Below are positions 25,238 through 34,598 of a DNA stretch of 42,404 nt, piece by piece. Origin of the DNA: Mucilaginibacter sp. (GTDB lineage: Bacteria > Bacteroidota > Bacteroidia > Sphingobacteriales > Sphingobacteriaceae); the NCBI GenBank assembly GCA_028288085.1, contig JAQBOK010000062.1:1-42404 (forward strand), given 5' to 3'. The notes beneath the pieces are model-generated. The model made no database searches. It had not been told where the DNA came from and saw nothing but the letters and a program-made list of their open reading frames with translations. The translations under genes were made by a program, and so were the position numbers. Each line of letters starts with the position of its first letter. Position 1 is the stretch's first letter.

Positions 25238-27298
25238 ATGATGAAAATTTACTTTTCAATAATTTTTATTATTGCTCTTAGCACAGTTTGTTTTGCACAA
25301 AAGCCCACCGACACTTTAAAAAAGGATAGCGCAAAGCATTTAACCGGTGTTACGGTAAGGGGTTATCTTATTGAGCAGCCTGTTTTAAGTGTCCCGGCTT
25401 CGGTAAGTGTATTAGGCCCGACACAATTAAAGCTACAGCCCGACAATTCACTGGTATCCGCGTTAAACACGGTTCCAGGTGTGCGCGCGGAAGAGCGTTC
25501 ACCCGGCAGTTACCGTTTATCAATAAGAGGCAGCTTATTGCGCTCGCCGTTCGGTGTGCGCGACGTAAAGATATATTATGATGAGATACCACTAACTGAT
25601 GCCGGGGGCAATACTTATCTGAATGCCATAGATATGAATAGTGTGCAGGGAATTGAGGTATTAAAGGGCCCGGATGGTAGTTTGTTTGGTGCTAATTCTG
25701 GTGGAGTGGTGCTCATAAGCCCTGTTAACAGGTATAATGACAGCAGCTTTTTATCAGCAGGTTTAAATGCAGGTTCCTATGGTCTTTTCCATGAAAATGC
25801 CTCGCTGCAAAATCACACGGATAATAATCAATTGAACATCAGCCAGGCTTATCAAACGTATGGAGGCTACCGGCAGAATAGTTATATGCAGCGCAAGTAT
25901 GTGCAGGCTTCAGACAAGTGGACATTTTCGCGGAATGACCAGCTAAAGTTTTTAGGATTTTACTCTGACTTAAGTTATGAAACACCCGGTGGCTTAACGC
26001 TGAGCCAGTATCAAACTGAACCGCAGCTGGCAAGGTTGCCTACCAAAACAGTACCAGGGGCGATACAACAAAAAATAGGTATTTATCAAAAAGTGCTTTT
26101 GGGTGGATTGGTAAATGAGATACATATTACCGACAGGCTAAGAAATGTGTCATCTGTTTTTGGCTCATATGTTGATTTTGCCAACCCATTTATTACCAAC
26201 TATGAGCAACGTTATGAAGGTACTTATGGCCTGCGAAGTTATTTTGAATTGAGCGGTAAGCCCGACACCATAATTAACTGGAAAGTGAACCTGGGATTGG
26301 AATGGCAACAAACCAATTCGGACATTAATAATTACGGGAATCATTTGGGTGTTAGGGATACTGCACAAACTTTGGACAAGATCAATACTAACCAGCATTT
26401 TATTTTTGCGCGCTATTTAGCGGATATTGACAAACGTTTCCATTTAGAAGCAGCCCTGAGCCTGAATTTTTATGACTATAAATTCAGGAATGTATACCCG
26501 AATAATGAGCCGTCGTTTACAGATCGTAGTTTTTCGCCACAGGTAATGCCACGGGTTGCGATATCTTACCAGTTCACTAATAACTTTAATTGGCGGGCAT
26601 CGGTAAGTCGCGGTTACTCAACACCTACAACAGCTGAAATTAGGCCAACCGACAATATTATTAATACAAGTTTACAGGCTGAGTATGGCTGGAATTATGA
26701 AACGGGCTTCAGGCTGCGTAATGAAGATGAAAGTATGTACCTGGATGCCTCCGTGTTTTTTTATGTATTGATAAATGCGATCATCCTGCATATAAATCCT
26801 GATGAAACAGAAACTTATAATAATGTTGGCGGAACTCATCAGCCGGGATTTGAATTATATTTTACTGATTGGCTGATCCGCCAAAACAATGTTGATTTTA
26901 TAAGAGGGTTGCAGATCAATGAATCGGCAACCATATACCGTTTCACTTTCACCGGTTCAAGCAACCAACTGACAGGAGTGCCCGATCAGGTTTTTGTTTC
27001 CAGTGTACAGGTTAAATTTCCCAGTCATTTATACGTTTTTGCAGAATATAATTATACCTCGCGCATACCACTTAATGATGCTAATACAACGTTTGCCGGT
27101 CACTATGATTTGGTACAAGCCAAAGCAGGATGGGAGCATAAAATAAACCGTAAAACCAGCTTAGGAATATATGCCGGAATTGACAATCTGTTAAATGAAA
27201 AATACAGTTTGGGTGATGATCTGAACGCGGTTGGTAACCGCTATTATAATGCTTCTGCGCCCCGCAATTATTATATTGGGTTGAATGTTACACTATAA
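25238..27298 (+). CDS. TonB-dependent outer membrane receptor
   Basis: A 686-residue outer membrane active transporter. Signal peptide MMKIYFSIIFIIALSTVCFA is cut before QKPTDTLKK. The plug domain runs from about 36 to 160 (TGVTVRGYLIEQPVLSVPAS, LNTVPGVRAEERSPGSYRLS, then IRGSLLRSPFGVRDVKIYYD and IEVLKGPDGSLFGANSGGVV) and lacks an N-terminal carboxypeptidase-like repeat, so it is not a classical SusC protein. The rest is a 22-strand-type barrel ending in RNYYIGLNVTL with a terminal aromatic/hydrophobic pattern. The ligand is unknown; siderophore- or heme-type receptors are the closest in size. No SusD, FecR or sigma factor gene is adjacent. It has a well-formed promoter and a strong terminator, so it is monocistronic. 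Confidence 0.93.
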   Translation: MMKIYFSIIFIIALSTVCFAQKPTDTLKKDSAKHLTGVTVRGYLIEQPVLSVPASVSVLGPTQLKLQPDNSLVSALNTVPGVRAEERSPGSYRLSIRGSLLRSPFGVRDVKIYYDEIPLTDAGGNTYLNAIDMNSVQGIEVLKGPDGSLFGANSGGVVLISPVNRYNDSSFLSAGLNAGSYGLFHENASLQNHTDNNQLNISQAYQTYGGYRQNSYMQRKYVQASDKWTFSRNDQLKFLGFYSDLSYETPGGLTLSQYQTEPQLARLPTKTVPGAIQQKIGIYQKVLLGGLVNEIHITDRLRNVSSVFGSYVDFANPFITNYEQRYEGTYGLRSYFELSGKPDTIINWKVNLGLEWQQTNSDINNYGNHLGVRDTAQTLDKINTNQHFIFARYLADIDKRFHLEAALSLNFYDYKFRNVYPNNEPSFTDRSFSPQVMPRVAISYQFTNNFNWRASVSRGYSTPTTAEIRPTDNIINTSLQAEYGWNYETGFRLRNEDESMYLDASVFFYVLINAIILHINPDETETYNNVGGTHQPGFELYFTDWLIRQNNVDFIRGLQINESATIYRFTFTGSSNQLTGVPDQVFVSSVQVKFPSHLYVFAEYNYTSRIPLNDANTTFAGHYDLVQAKAGWEHKINRKTSLGIYAGIDNLLNEKYSLGDDLNAVGNRYYNASAPRNYYIGLNVTL

Positions 27299-27307
27299 AT
27301 TGGATGA

Positions 27308-27344
27308 GCAATAAAAGCACATGTATGTACAGTGCTTTTATTGC
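27308..27344. terminator. bidirectional terminator between convergent genes
   Basis: A perfect 13-bp stem (27308-27320 with 27332-27344, GCAATAAAAGCAC against its reverse complement) with an inner TGTA/TACA stem. The A-rich 5' arm and T-rich 3' arm let it work in both directions, for the TonB receptor (stop at 27298) and the hexosaminidase (stop at 27351). Confidence 0.85.
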
Positions 27345-27350
27345 TACTAG

Positions 27351-29915
27351 TTATTGTTTAACTGTTTCAGTAACGTTACTGCCGCGCCCTTTGTTGTCAA
27401 AAACCCTGAATTTTATAACAGAATTATTGTTTGTAACAGCATCGTTATAAATGGGGCTTTTAGCATCCGGATCTTTGCCATTGGTGGTGTACCTAATGGT
27501 TAATCCCGGGAACTGCTCATTAGCAAAGTATTTTCCGTCCTGCAAAATCGCGCCCGGTTTGGGAATACGATAACCATATCCGCCAGCGTAATAACTTAGC
27601 CTCGGCAACTCCCGTTTTCCCAAAACATTTAAAAAATTTACCCATGCCTGCTGGTAAAGCGCTTCGCTTTTTGCGGTATCTTTTTCTGTTGCCCAATCCG
27701 GGTCTTTAGCCCAGGCGCGTTCTGCAAAACCCAGCAATCGCGGCAACATCATATATTCAAGTCGCTGGGTGCTTTTTATGTTTTCGCCCCATACCGCGCT
27801 TTGCATACCTATGATATTGCTTTTACCATAATCAGTTAAGCGTTGCTTGCCGATAAAAATACTGCGGTTAAGCGGTAGCCCGTTTTTATCAACCTTAGAG
27901 TTTTTGAAATAATCATAAGGGATAAACGAAAAAGGTTTGTCAATATCAGCAAAGGCGCCCCAATAATATCCCGGCTCGTCAAATGATTTATAGTTGGCCA
28001 TATCAAAATACAAATTGGTTACGCAGGTAAGCACCACTTTGTACCCGGCATTAGCCAACTTATATGCCAGGTCTTCGTTGCCATCGCCAAGCGTATTGTT
28101 CCATACTTCAGTTTGTAAATGCTCTGGCATAAAATCCGGGTTTGGCACATAAACAGGGCTACCGTCTAATGTGGTTTTGCGCAAAGCCATTTCTTCCCAG
28201 CCGGATAGATAAAGACCTTTGGCCTTTACCAATTGGTTAACTTTCCCATAGAAATAATACCAGAGGTCGCTTGTGCTTTGAATTTCGGGGCGATTGGCCT
28301 TTAAGGCTAAATAAGATGGCGACTTTTCCCAAACATGGGCCGGTACTTCATCCCCGCCGAAATTGATCGTGTTTAGCGGCGCTCCGGCCTCCTTGTATAT
28401 ATCTACAATATCATTAATAACAGTCTCCACGAAATTATAGGTTGATGGCAGGGAGACGTCAATAATATTATCCTTCCAGTATTGGTTAGAACTGTAATCT
28501 GATTTATCGTTTGGATCACTCAACAGATATTTCCCAGCCTCAGCCTTTTTTCCTTCGGCCATTAAGCGGTCGTAACGCGCATTCATTGCTTTGATGGCAG
28601 CGCGTGCATGCCCCGGTGATTCTATCTCGGGTATAACGGTAATATGCAGGCTTTTGGCATATTTTAATATGGCGATATAATCAGTCCTGGTATAAAATCC
28701 GGTACCTGTTTTATTGTCCACTTCGCCACCAGAACCATGTGAGGCCGGCAAAAAGTGTTTGCTATCCAAAGTATGGCCGCGCTTTGATCCAACTTCTGTT
28801 AATTCAGGTAGCGACGGCAGTTCCAAACGCCAGCCTTCATCCTCAGTTAAATGGAGATGAAATACGTTGAGTTTATACAGAGCCATCGCATCAAGCACTT
28901 TCATTACTTCTTCTTTGGACTGAAAATTGCGACCTACATCCAGCATAAAAGCACGGTACGCGAAGCGGGGTTCGTCTTTTATTTCAACACAAGGAATTTT
29001 TATTTCTTTTTGGGTGTGGGCATACGCAGATGGTGGGATCAATGTTTTTAAGGATTGAATACCATAAAACGCGCCGACAGGTGTTGACGCTGTAATAAAA
29101 ATGCCATTAACATTAATGCTTAATTTGTATCCTTCTGCACCAAAACCGTCTTCCAACTGAACCCGCGCAGCTTTGAGTTGCTTAACTGTTCCTGAATGTG
29201 TAGGAATAATAAATTTATCACTGATTAAAGATTGTAAAAAGGAATGTAAGGTATTATTCTCTGTATCAAACGTCTTCCCAATATTTGTTGACATTGTGGT
29301 ATTCCTATCCAGAACAAAATCTCCGCCTGTTTCTTTATAACTCACCGGCGTTGGAAACACTTTAGTTAACTGTTCTTCTGGAACACCGGTGATATTTTTA
29401 TTTTGATTGTAGATAATTTCGGGGGTAATCAAACCCGGATAGTTGGGTTTAAATGGCTTGTAAGTAAAACCTCCAATATTATGACCTTTATCCGGTTCAG
29501 TATCCCACACCAGGTAAAAACCTTCGGGCCCGTCAGTCGTGTTCACTACTAAATCCTCTACCACAAATTCGATACGTATTGATGCACCCGGTTTTAATTC
29601 CTGGAAAGTATTTGCAGGAGTAAGACTGAACAGATCACCGTTAACAAAATCTATTTTGGCATTGCCTGTAGGGGTAGCTGATACAATTAATCGCGCGGAA
29701 TTAAAATACATTTTCCAGCCTGTAGCCGGCAATGTGTTTTTGCCGTTATTAGTAATGGTAAGCGCATTTAATGATTGTCCCTTTACCGGTTTATCATTCT
29801 CAATAGCTTCCCAACTGATTGAAAGATCATGCGCATTAAACTTAGGCCCGGTAGTAAAAGCACTGGCTTTAATGCATACCAAACCAACGAGAACTGCAAT
29901 AAAAAAATGGCGCAT
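27351..29915 (-). CDS. beta-N-acetylhexosaminidase, GH20 (chitobiase type)
   Basis: A secreted or periplasmic enzyme that removes terminal GlcNAc/GalNAc from chito-oligosaccharides or glycans by substrate-assisted catalysis. It has 854 residues. Signal peptide MRHFFIAVLVGLVCIKASAF; CHB_HEX-type carbohydrate-binding domain (about 25-155); GH20b domain (about 185-310); GH20 catalytic barrel (about 318-760) with HLTEDEGWRLELP at 355-367 and the catalytic pair Asp522-Glu523 in NFGGDEVPAHVW; C-terminal CHB_HEX_C-like Ig domain (about 785-854, GLTIRYTTNGKDPDAKSPIY). This four-part layout is that of Serratia chitobiase. TATATTTA upstream is one base from a -7 box. No other glycan-degradation gene is adjacent. 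Confidence 0.95.
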   Translation of the reverse strand: MRHFFIAVLVGLVCIKASAFTTGPKFNAHDLSISWEAIENDKPVKGQSLNALTITNNGKNTLPATGWKMYFNSARLIVSATPTGNAKIDFVNGDLFSLTPANTFQELKPGASIRIEFVVEDLVVNTTDGPEGFYLVWDTEPDKGHNIGGFTYKPFKPNYPGLITPEIIYNQNKNITGVPEEQLTKVFPTPVSYKETGGDFVLDRNTTMSTNIGKTFDTENNTLHSFLQSLISDKFIIPTHSGTVKQLKAARVQLEDGFGAEGYKLSINVNGIFITASTPVGAFYGIQSLKTLIPPSAYAHTQKEIKIPCVEIKDEPRFAYRAFMLDVGRNFQSKEEVMKVLDAMALYKLNVFHLHLTEDEGWRLELPSLPELTEVGSKRGHTLDSKHFLPASHGSGGEVDNKTGTGFYTRTDYIAILKYAKSLHITVIPEIESPGHARAAIKAMNARYDRLMAEGKKAEAGKYLLSDPNDKSDYSSNQYWKDNIIDVSLPSTYNFVETVINDIVDIYKEAGAPLNTINFGGDEVPAHVWEKSPSYLALKANRPEIQSTSDLWYYFYGKVNQLVKAKGLYLSGWEEMALRKTTLDGSPVYVPNPDFMPEHLQTEVWNNTLGDGNEDLAYKLANAGYKVVLTCVTNLYFDMANYKSFDEPGYYWGAFADIDKPFSFIPYDYFKNSKVDKNGLPLNRSIFIGKQRLTDYGKSNIIGMQSAVWGENIKSTQRLEYMMLPRLLGFAERAWAKDPDWATEKDTAKSEALYQQAWVNFLNVLGKRELPRLSYYAGGYGYRIPKPGAILQDGKYFANEQFPGLTIRYTTNGKDPDAKSPIYNDAVTNNNSVIKFRVFDNKGRGSNVTETVKQ

Positions 29916-30029
29916 AGTAATAATATTAGGTTTATTGGAAACGTAAATATAGAACTTATTTGTAAATTTTAAAAAGATGGTAACCCTTTATAAAAAACAA
30001 TATTGTTGGGTATTCTTGTCTGCAACATT

Positions 30030-30956
30030 TTATAAAGAAAACTTAATCCACCCATCACCTTCATAACCAAATGTAAGCTGCTTAGGGTGTATTATTTCGG
30101 CTAATATTTCAATAGAATCCACAATGCGCGGGCCGGGGCGATTAAAGTATTGGTTACCATCAGCAAGATAAAAACGATTATTTTTTACAGCTTTTAATTC
30201 CTGGAATCCGGGTAATTGAAGCAATATATCCAGTTCGCTTAAAGTGCGTTCAATAGAAAACCCACAGGGCATTACAATGATGATTTCCGGATCATGCAAT
30301 CGAATATCCACCCACTGAATGAATGGTGAATGCTGGCCGGTTTCGGCAATGACAGGAATACCGCCTGCTAAATTAACTAATTCAGGCACCCAATTGCCTG
30401 ATACCATCATCGGTTCAAGCCATTCGATGCAGGCAACAGTTGGCTTATTCTCCATAAACTTTAGCTTATGCCGAACAATGTCAACCCTTTCGTTAAGACC
30501 TTCTATAAGTCTATCCGCCTCTTTAGATACATTTAAATCAGAGGCAACTTCGCGGATATTATTAAAAATATCTTCAAGGCTATTGGGTTGTAATGAAATG
30601 ATCTGCGCCCGTTTGTCCAAATAATTCTCCAACGCTTCCTCTACCTCCTTTAATGATACGGCGCAAACCTCGCATTGAGCCTGTGTGATCACTACATCAG
30701 GATCAAGCTGTTTTATCTTTTCGCGGTTTACAGTATAAATTGACAATGCATCACTCAATAGCTCTTTTACTTTTCTATCAATAGCCGCACTACTTAAGTT
30801 ATCCGGAAAATTGGCTTCGCAACATACAGGCAATTGCTTTACCGAAAGCGGGAAATCACATTCATGCGATCGGCCAACCAGGTTTTCTTCAAGGCCAAGG
30901 GCACAAACAATTTCGGTAGCAGCGGGTAGAAGGGAGACGATCTTTTGAGAAGACAT
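30030..30956 (-). CDS. cobalamin-binding/BtuF-like protein without signal peptide
   Basis: A periplasmic-binding-protein fold (PF01497 type) of 308 residues from the ATG at 30956 (MSSQKIVSLLPAATEIVCAL). A further ATG at 31007 would add 17 residues, but these are encoded by the GCACAT-type intergenic repeat, so I reject it. Motifs: GLEENLVGRSHECDFP, LDPDVVITQAQCEVCAVS, and IEWLEPMMVSGNWVPELVNLAGG. There is no signal peptide or lipobox, and there are several cysteines (HECDF, PVCCEA, QCEVCAV), which suggests the cytosol. Signal-less relatives are usually annotated as cobalamin-binding or iron-complex-binding proteins; their real ligand is uncertain. No btuC or btuD is adjacent. It is divergent from the LysE-type gene. 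Confidence 0.8.
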   Translation of the reverse strand: MSSQKIVSLLPAATEIVCALGLEENLVGRSHECDFPLSVKQLPVCCEANFPDNLSSAAIDRKVKELLSDALSIYTVNREKIKQLDPDVVITQAQCEVCAVSLKEVEEALENYLDKRAQIISLQPNSLEDIFNNIREVASDLNVSKEADRLIEGLNERVDIVRHKLKFMENKPTVACIEWLEPMMVSGNWVPELVNLAGGIPVIAETGQHSPFIQWVDIRLHDPEIIIVMPCGFSIERTLSELDILLQLPGFQELKAVKNNRFYLADGNQYFNRPGPRIVDSIEILAEIIHPKQLTFGYEGDGWIKFSL

Positions 30957-30961
30957 AATTA

Positions 30962-31010
30962 AATGTGCAAATATGCGGATGTGCAAATGTGCAATTTTTA
31001 TGTGCAAATG
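30962..31010 (-). repeat. GCACAT-type repeat upstream of the BtuF-like gene
   Basis: Minus-strand units TTGCACATTTGCACATCC, GCATATTTGCACATTTAA end 6 bases before the ATG at 30956. It is the same family and relative orientation as 4082-4119 and 31065-31096. Confidence 0.7.
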
Positions 31011-31064
31011 ATTTTGATTATTTGCTAAATCCTTTTCTTACTCAATCATTTTTAAATTTTTCAT

Positions 31065-31096
31065 TCGCACATCTGCATATCCAAAATCCACACATT
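31065..31096 (+). repeat. GCACAT-type repeat upstream of the LysE-type gene
   Basis: CGCACATCTGCATATCC and ATCCACACATTAAA lie 20 bases before the ATG at 31116 and read in the direction of the gene. They are inverted relative to the copy at 30962-31010 across the divergent region. Confidence 0.65.
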
Positions 31097-31115
31097 AAAA
31101 CCTTATTTTAGACCG

Positions 31116-31742
31116 ATGATATTTTTAACCTTTTTTATAGGTATTATAGCCAATTTTATAGGGTATATCCCGCCGGGAAACATTAATTTATCCGTAGTAC
31201 AAATAGCCATCAACCGGGGTATTAAACAATCACTCCAATTTATAATCGCATTTTCATGCGTTGAATTTTTCTTCACTTACTTTATTATGAATGCTGCAGA
31301 CTGGCTATCGCAGCAATTGAATTTAAGTACCATTATTGACTGGATAATGATGGTGTTATTTGGAACAATGGGGGTTATTACCTGGATACACCGTAAAAAG
31401 GCGCCTGAAACCAAAAAGAATTCAGACCGCGATAGCATAAAGTATGGCATATTACTGGGCTTTTTAAACCCGGTACAAATACCCTTTTGGATGATTACCG
31501 GAACTTATCTCATTACGCATGAATGGATAGAAACGGGCAGATTTGCGTTGGTCATCTTTAGTATTGGTTCAGCCGCGGGTGCATTTTTATGTCTGTTTAT
31601 TTATGCCAAATCGGCCAGGTATGTACAAAGTAAATTAGCACTAAGCAACAGGACCATCAATACCAGTATTGCAGTGCTGTTCTTTGCTTTTGCGGCTTAT
31701 CACATTGTTAAACAGGTATATTTAACTTTTTTTAAGCATTGA
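31116..31742 (+). CDS. LysE family translocator
   Basis: An inner-membrane exporter of 208 residues with about six hydrophobic segments. The N-terminal helix and motif IGYIPPGNINLSVVQIAINR, followed by GIKQSLQFIIAFS, are the conserved PGP.N...(A/V)...G...G region of the LysE/RhtB family. A cytosolic loop (RKKAPETKKNSDRDS) sits in the middle and GFLNPVQIPFWMITGTYLI is the second repeat's signature (NP..PFW). Relatives export amino acids or derivatives; the substrate is unknown here. It is divergent from the BtuF-like gene and convergent with the DUF2157 gene (34 bases). Confidence 0.85.
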   Translation: MIFLTFFIGIIANFIGYIPPGNINLSVVQIAINRGIKQSLQFIIAFSCVEFFFTYFIMNAADWLSQQLNLSTIIDWIMMVLFGTMGVITWIHRKKAPETKKNSDRDSIKYGILLGFLNPVQIPFWMITGTYLITHEWIETGRFALVIFSIGSAAGAFLCLFIYAKSARYVQSKLALSNRTINTSIAVLFFAFAAYHIVKQVYLTFFKH

Positions 31743-31776
31743 TATTTTAGTTGATTGAATTTGTGGTTTTCTTTAA

Positions 31777-32817
31777 CTAATCAACGGCACCTCTATTCCA
31801 TATTTTTTCCGCCTTGCGGCCAATTAGCCAGAAGGAAACCGCCAATATACCAAAGAAAAGCGTATGATTGGTACTGCCCCAGAAGTACTCAAAATACTTG
31901 GTATAAATAAAAATCAGCAGAAAGGTTATCCCAAACTCCCGGGCAATCACATCCTTGCTTTTTAATCCGTATAGCATAAAACCAGCAGCCATTGCTCCTG
32001 ATATAATTCCCCAATAAAACAAACTGATCTGTTTTACCTTCCACCAACTATCAATTGAGCCATAATTACCGAAAATACTTAATAACCATAAGGACAGGAA
32101 CAGGTATAAAAGCCCGATCACATAGGTGAGCTCCCAGAAATTGCTGAACCATTTTCTATTTCGCAATAAATGGCAAGAACTAACCAGAACAAGGCCGAAC
32201 ACTACAAAACGCAGAGGATAATTCATCCCTAAAAAATAATGACTCCATTGGGTTTGATAACCGGTTTCGGTACCAAACCAGCTGCCAAGGGAAACTAATG
32301 CAAACAGCCAGATAAGCTTTGAATCTAAACGGTAGGCCAAAAATCCGTAAACAAATACAGATATTAAAAACAGGATGGAATAATGGCCTGAACCATTATC
32401 GAAAGTTTTACCAAGGTAGGCAATGCAGCATGCTGTAAATAAAACGCCTGTAAATATCACAGCCTCATTACTGAATACTTTTTCGGGAGAGCGCTTTTCG
32501 CGCTGTCGGCCCCATAAGAAAAGAAATGCAGCCATCACACCAGCCAGTATGCTGATGATAATATCCGGAGTGTAATATAATTTTTTGAGCCAGTTAACAA
32601 TGGTGTCATTAACAATGAGGAAGGCAAAGGAAGCTGCACCACAAACCAGCGCTATCCAAAATGAATATTTAGCAAGGCGCATCCAGTCAAAACCTTTTAC
32701 TTCGTACGAGTTTCGGAGCTTTTCAGCTTGCCCTGCATCTATAAGATTTTGTTTTTCCCAACCGCCAATAACCTGGTTTAAAAAGTCGCTTTCCTGTTTA
32801 TCGAGATTTAGCTTCAT
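31777..32817 (-). CDS. DUF2157 family membrane protein
   Basis: A polytopic membrane protein of 346 residues. A soluble N-terminal segment of about 48 residues (MKLNLDKQESDFLNQVIGGW, then LIDAGQAEKLRNSYEV) matches the start of DUF2157, where a short helical domain precedes the membrane part. About nine to ten hydrophobic segments follow (from 51 to 338), with the charged loop WGRQREKRSPEKVFSNEA between the second and third. The function is unknown. It sits alone between a LysE-type exporter and the ribF operon. Upstream (32818-32936) I see only AT-rich sequence with no recognised site. Confidence 0.8.
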   Translation of the reverse strand: MKLNLDKQESDFLNQVIGGWEKQNLIDAGQAEKLRNSYEVKGFDWMRLAKYSFWIALVCGAASFAFLIVNDTIVNWLKKLYYTPDIIISILAGVMAAFLFLWGRQREKRSPEKVFSNEAVIFTGVLFTACCIAYLGKTFDNGSGHYSILFLISVFVYGFLAYRLDSKLIWLFALVSLGSWFGTETGYQTQWSHYFLGMNYPLRFVVFGLVLVSSCHLLRNRKWFSNFWELTYVIGLLYLFLSLWLLSIFGNYGSIDSWWKVKQISLFYWGIISGAMAAGFMLYGLKSKDVIAREFGITFLLIFIYTKYFEYFWGSTNHTLFFGILAVSFWLIGRKAEKIWNRGAVD

Positions 32818-32936
32818 TAGTTAGTTCATAGTAAACTTTTGGGTTAATAGTTTAACACCATATCTTGAATTACATTCTAAATTAATAGAAAAAATTAAAA
32901 TATTACCGCCTAATAACTACAATGTATGAATAACTG

Positions 32937-33863
32937 CTACTGAAGTAAAGCCAGTACTGCCTGTTTATCTTTCCCCAATTGTTCTGTTAACTGATCAAGC
33001 GATTCGAACTTAACATCACCCCGGACAAATTTAATGAGTTCCATACGGATAGGCTGTGTATAAATATCCTGGTTAAAATCAAAAATGTTTACCTCAATAT
33101 TCCGCATCATGCCGTTTATAGTAGGACGTTGACCAATATAACCCATGCCCTTATATTCCTGATTGTTCAAATAGACCTTTACAGCAAAAATACCGTCGGC
33201 AGGTATTAGCTTATAAGCTTCCTCGATCATGATATTGGCAGTAGGATAACCAATAGTTCTGCCTATCTGGTCGCCCCGCGTTACTTTACCAGTTACAAAA
33301 AATGGATAACCCAAAAATTCATTGGCCAGATCTATTTCATCATTTAAAAGTGCTTTTCTGATCAGCGTTGAACTTATCGCTACATCATGTATGTCCTGCT
33401 CTGGTATTTCTATCACTTCAAAACCATAAACAGGGGCCAGTTGCTGAAGCTCGGCTAAACCACCCTGGCGGTCTTTTCCAAAGCGGTGGTCATAACCGAT
33501 CACTATTTTTTTTGTGCCGATCTTATCTACCAATACATCACGGATATATTCTTCTGCAGTTTGGTTAGAAAAATCTCTTGAAAAAGGAGTAATAATTAAA
33601 TGATCCACACCAAGTTGTTCCAGTAGTTCAGCTTTTTCACTGATGGTGTTGATCATCTTTATATTTTGATCTTCGGGGTGTAATATCATCCGCGGATGCG
33701 GAAAGAAAGTTAAGATCACCGTTTCGCCGCCTGACGCTTTTGCCAGTTCCTTTATCCCCTCAATGATCTTACGATGTCCTAAGTGAACTCCGTCAAAAGT
33801 GCCAATAGTAACTACCGCGTTTTTAACCGGTTCAAATTCATCTATGTTATTGTATATTTTCAT
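32937..33863 (-). CDS. ribF: bifunctional riboflavin kinase/FAD synthetase
   Basis: Makes FMN from riboflavin and then FAD, both with ATP, in the cytosol. It has 308 residues from the ATG at 33863, which lies inside the last 17 bases of truB; a TTG four codons further upstream is not needed. The N-terminal FAD-synthetase domain has TIGTFDGVHLGHRKII (nucleotidyltransferase HxGH) and the ISSTLIRKAL motif near 160-170. The C-terminal riboflavin kinase domain has GKVTRGDQIGRTIGYPTANI and ends with the KFESLDQLTEQLGKDKQAVL segment. The truB overlap points to translational coupling, a gene pair common in many bacteria. Confidence 0.96.
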   Translation of the reverse strand: MKIYNNIDEFEPVKNAVVTIGTFDGVHLGHRKIIEGIKELAKASGGETVILTFFPHPRMILHPEDQNIKMINTISEKAELLEQLGVDHLIITPFSRDFSNQTAEEYIRDVLVDKIGTKKIVIGYDHRFGKDRQGGLAELQQLAPVYGFEVIEIPEQDIHDVAISSTLIRKALLNDEIDLANEFLGYPFFVTGKVTRGDQIGRTIGYPTANIMIEEAYKLIPADGIFAVKVYLNNQEYKGMGYIGQRPTINGMMRNIEVNIFDFNQDIYTQPIRMELIKFVRGDVKFESLDQLTEQLGKDKQAVLALLQ

Positions 33864-34584
33864 TATTAATATCAATAATCGGTATGTTCTTCAAATCCCT
33901 GATTGTGTTTACAATCTCCATTACTTCCCAAGCATCTTCAACCCTAAAATTTCCGCTGCGGGTACGCCTTAATCGCGAAAGATAAGCGCCGTTGTTTAAT
34001 GCCTTGCCAAAGTCACTTACCAATGAACGTATGTAGGTGCCTTTGCTGCATACTACCCTGAAATCAACCTCGGGCAATTCGATCCTTGTTATTTCAAATT
34101 CGCTGATGGTAACATTACGTAAACGCAGCTCAACCTCTTCGCCCCGGCGCGCCTTTTCATAAAGCCGTTCGCCATCAATTTTTATTGCAGAATGCGCAGG
34201 CGGATATTGCTGTATATCGCCGGTGAATTGTTTACAGGCTTCTTTAATTTGCCCTTCAGTAAGGTGATCGGTTGCAAACAGTTGTTCGGGTTCGCTTTCG
34301 AGGTCGTAAGTTGGCGTAGTGGCACCCAATACCAATGTCCCCGTATATTCCTTTTCTTGCGCTTGGAAACTGTCGATCTGTTTGGTCATCTTACCAGTGC
34401 AAATGATAAGCAAGCCGGTAGCTAAGGGATCAAGCGTGCCAGCATGACCGACTTTTAATTTAAGCGGCTTAAAGGCATTGCGTATTTTACCTACCACATC
34501 AAAGCTGGTCCATTTGTATGGTTTATTTACCAGTAACAACTGGCCATCGGCAAATTCTTCGATGTTGGAAAAAGTATTTTTCAA
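33847..34584 (-). CDS. truB: tRNA pseudouridine55 synthase TruB
   Basis: Converts U55 of tRNA to pseudouridine. Its 245 residues carry the family motif KVGHAGTLDPLATGLLIICT (45-64) with catalytic Asp52, then QYPPAHSAIKIDGERLYEKAR and CSKGTYIRSLVSDFG. The start is TTG at 34584: no in-frame ATG precedes the conserved DGQLLLVNKPYKWTSFDVV. A TAnnTTTG box lies about 15 bases upstream. It has only a short C-terminal extension, like other Bacteroidota TruB. It overlaps ribF by 17 bases and lies downstream of uppP. Confidence 0.95.
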   Translation of the reverse strand: MKNTFSNIEEFADGQLLLVNKPYKWTSFDVVGKIRNAFKPLKLKVGHAGTLDPLATGLLIICTGKMTKQIDSFQAQEKEYTGTLVLGATTPTYDLESEPEQLFATDHLTEGQIKEACKQFTGDIQQYPPAHSAIKIDGERLYEKARRGEEVELRLRNVTISEFEITRIELPEVDFRVVCSKGTYIRSLVSDFGKALNNGAYLSRLRRTRSGNFRVEDAWEVMEIVNTIRDLKNIPIIDINNENIQ

Positions 34585-34598
34585 TTAGCTGTTTGTGG

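Noticed and set aside
29996..30007. AACAATATTGTT palindrome as a terminator of the BtuF-like gene
   Set aside because: A perfect palindrome with no loop and only A/T-rich pairing would not make a stable hairpin, although a short T-run follows on the minus strand.
30957..31007. 17-residue N-terminal extension of the BtuF-like protein (start at 31007)
   Set aside because: The added residues are translated from the GCACAT-type intergenic repeat; the family N-terminus (KIVSLLPAATE) starts right after the ATG at 30956.
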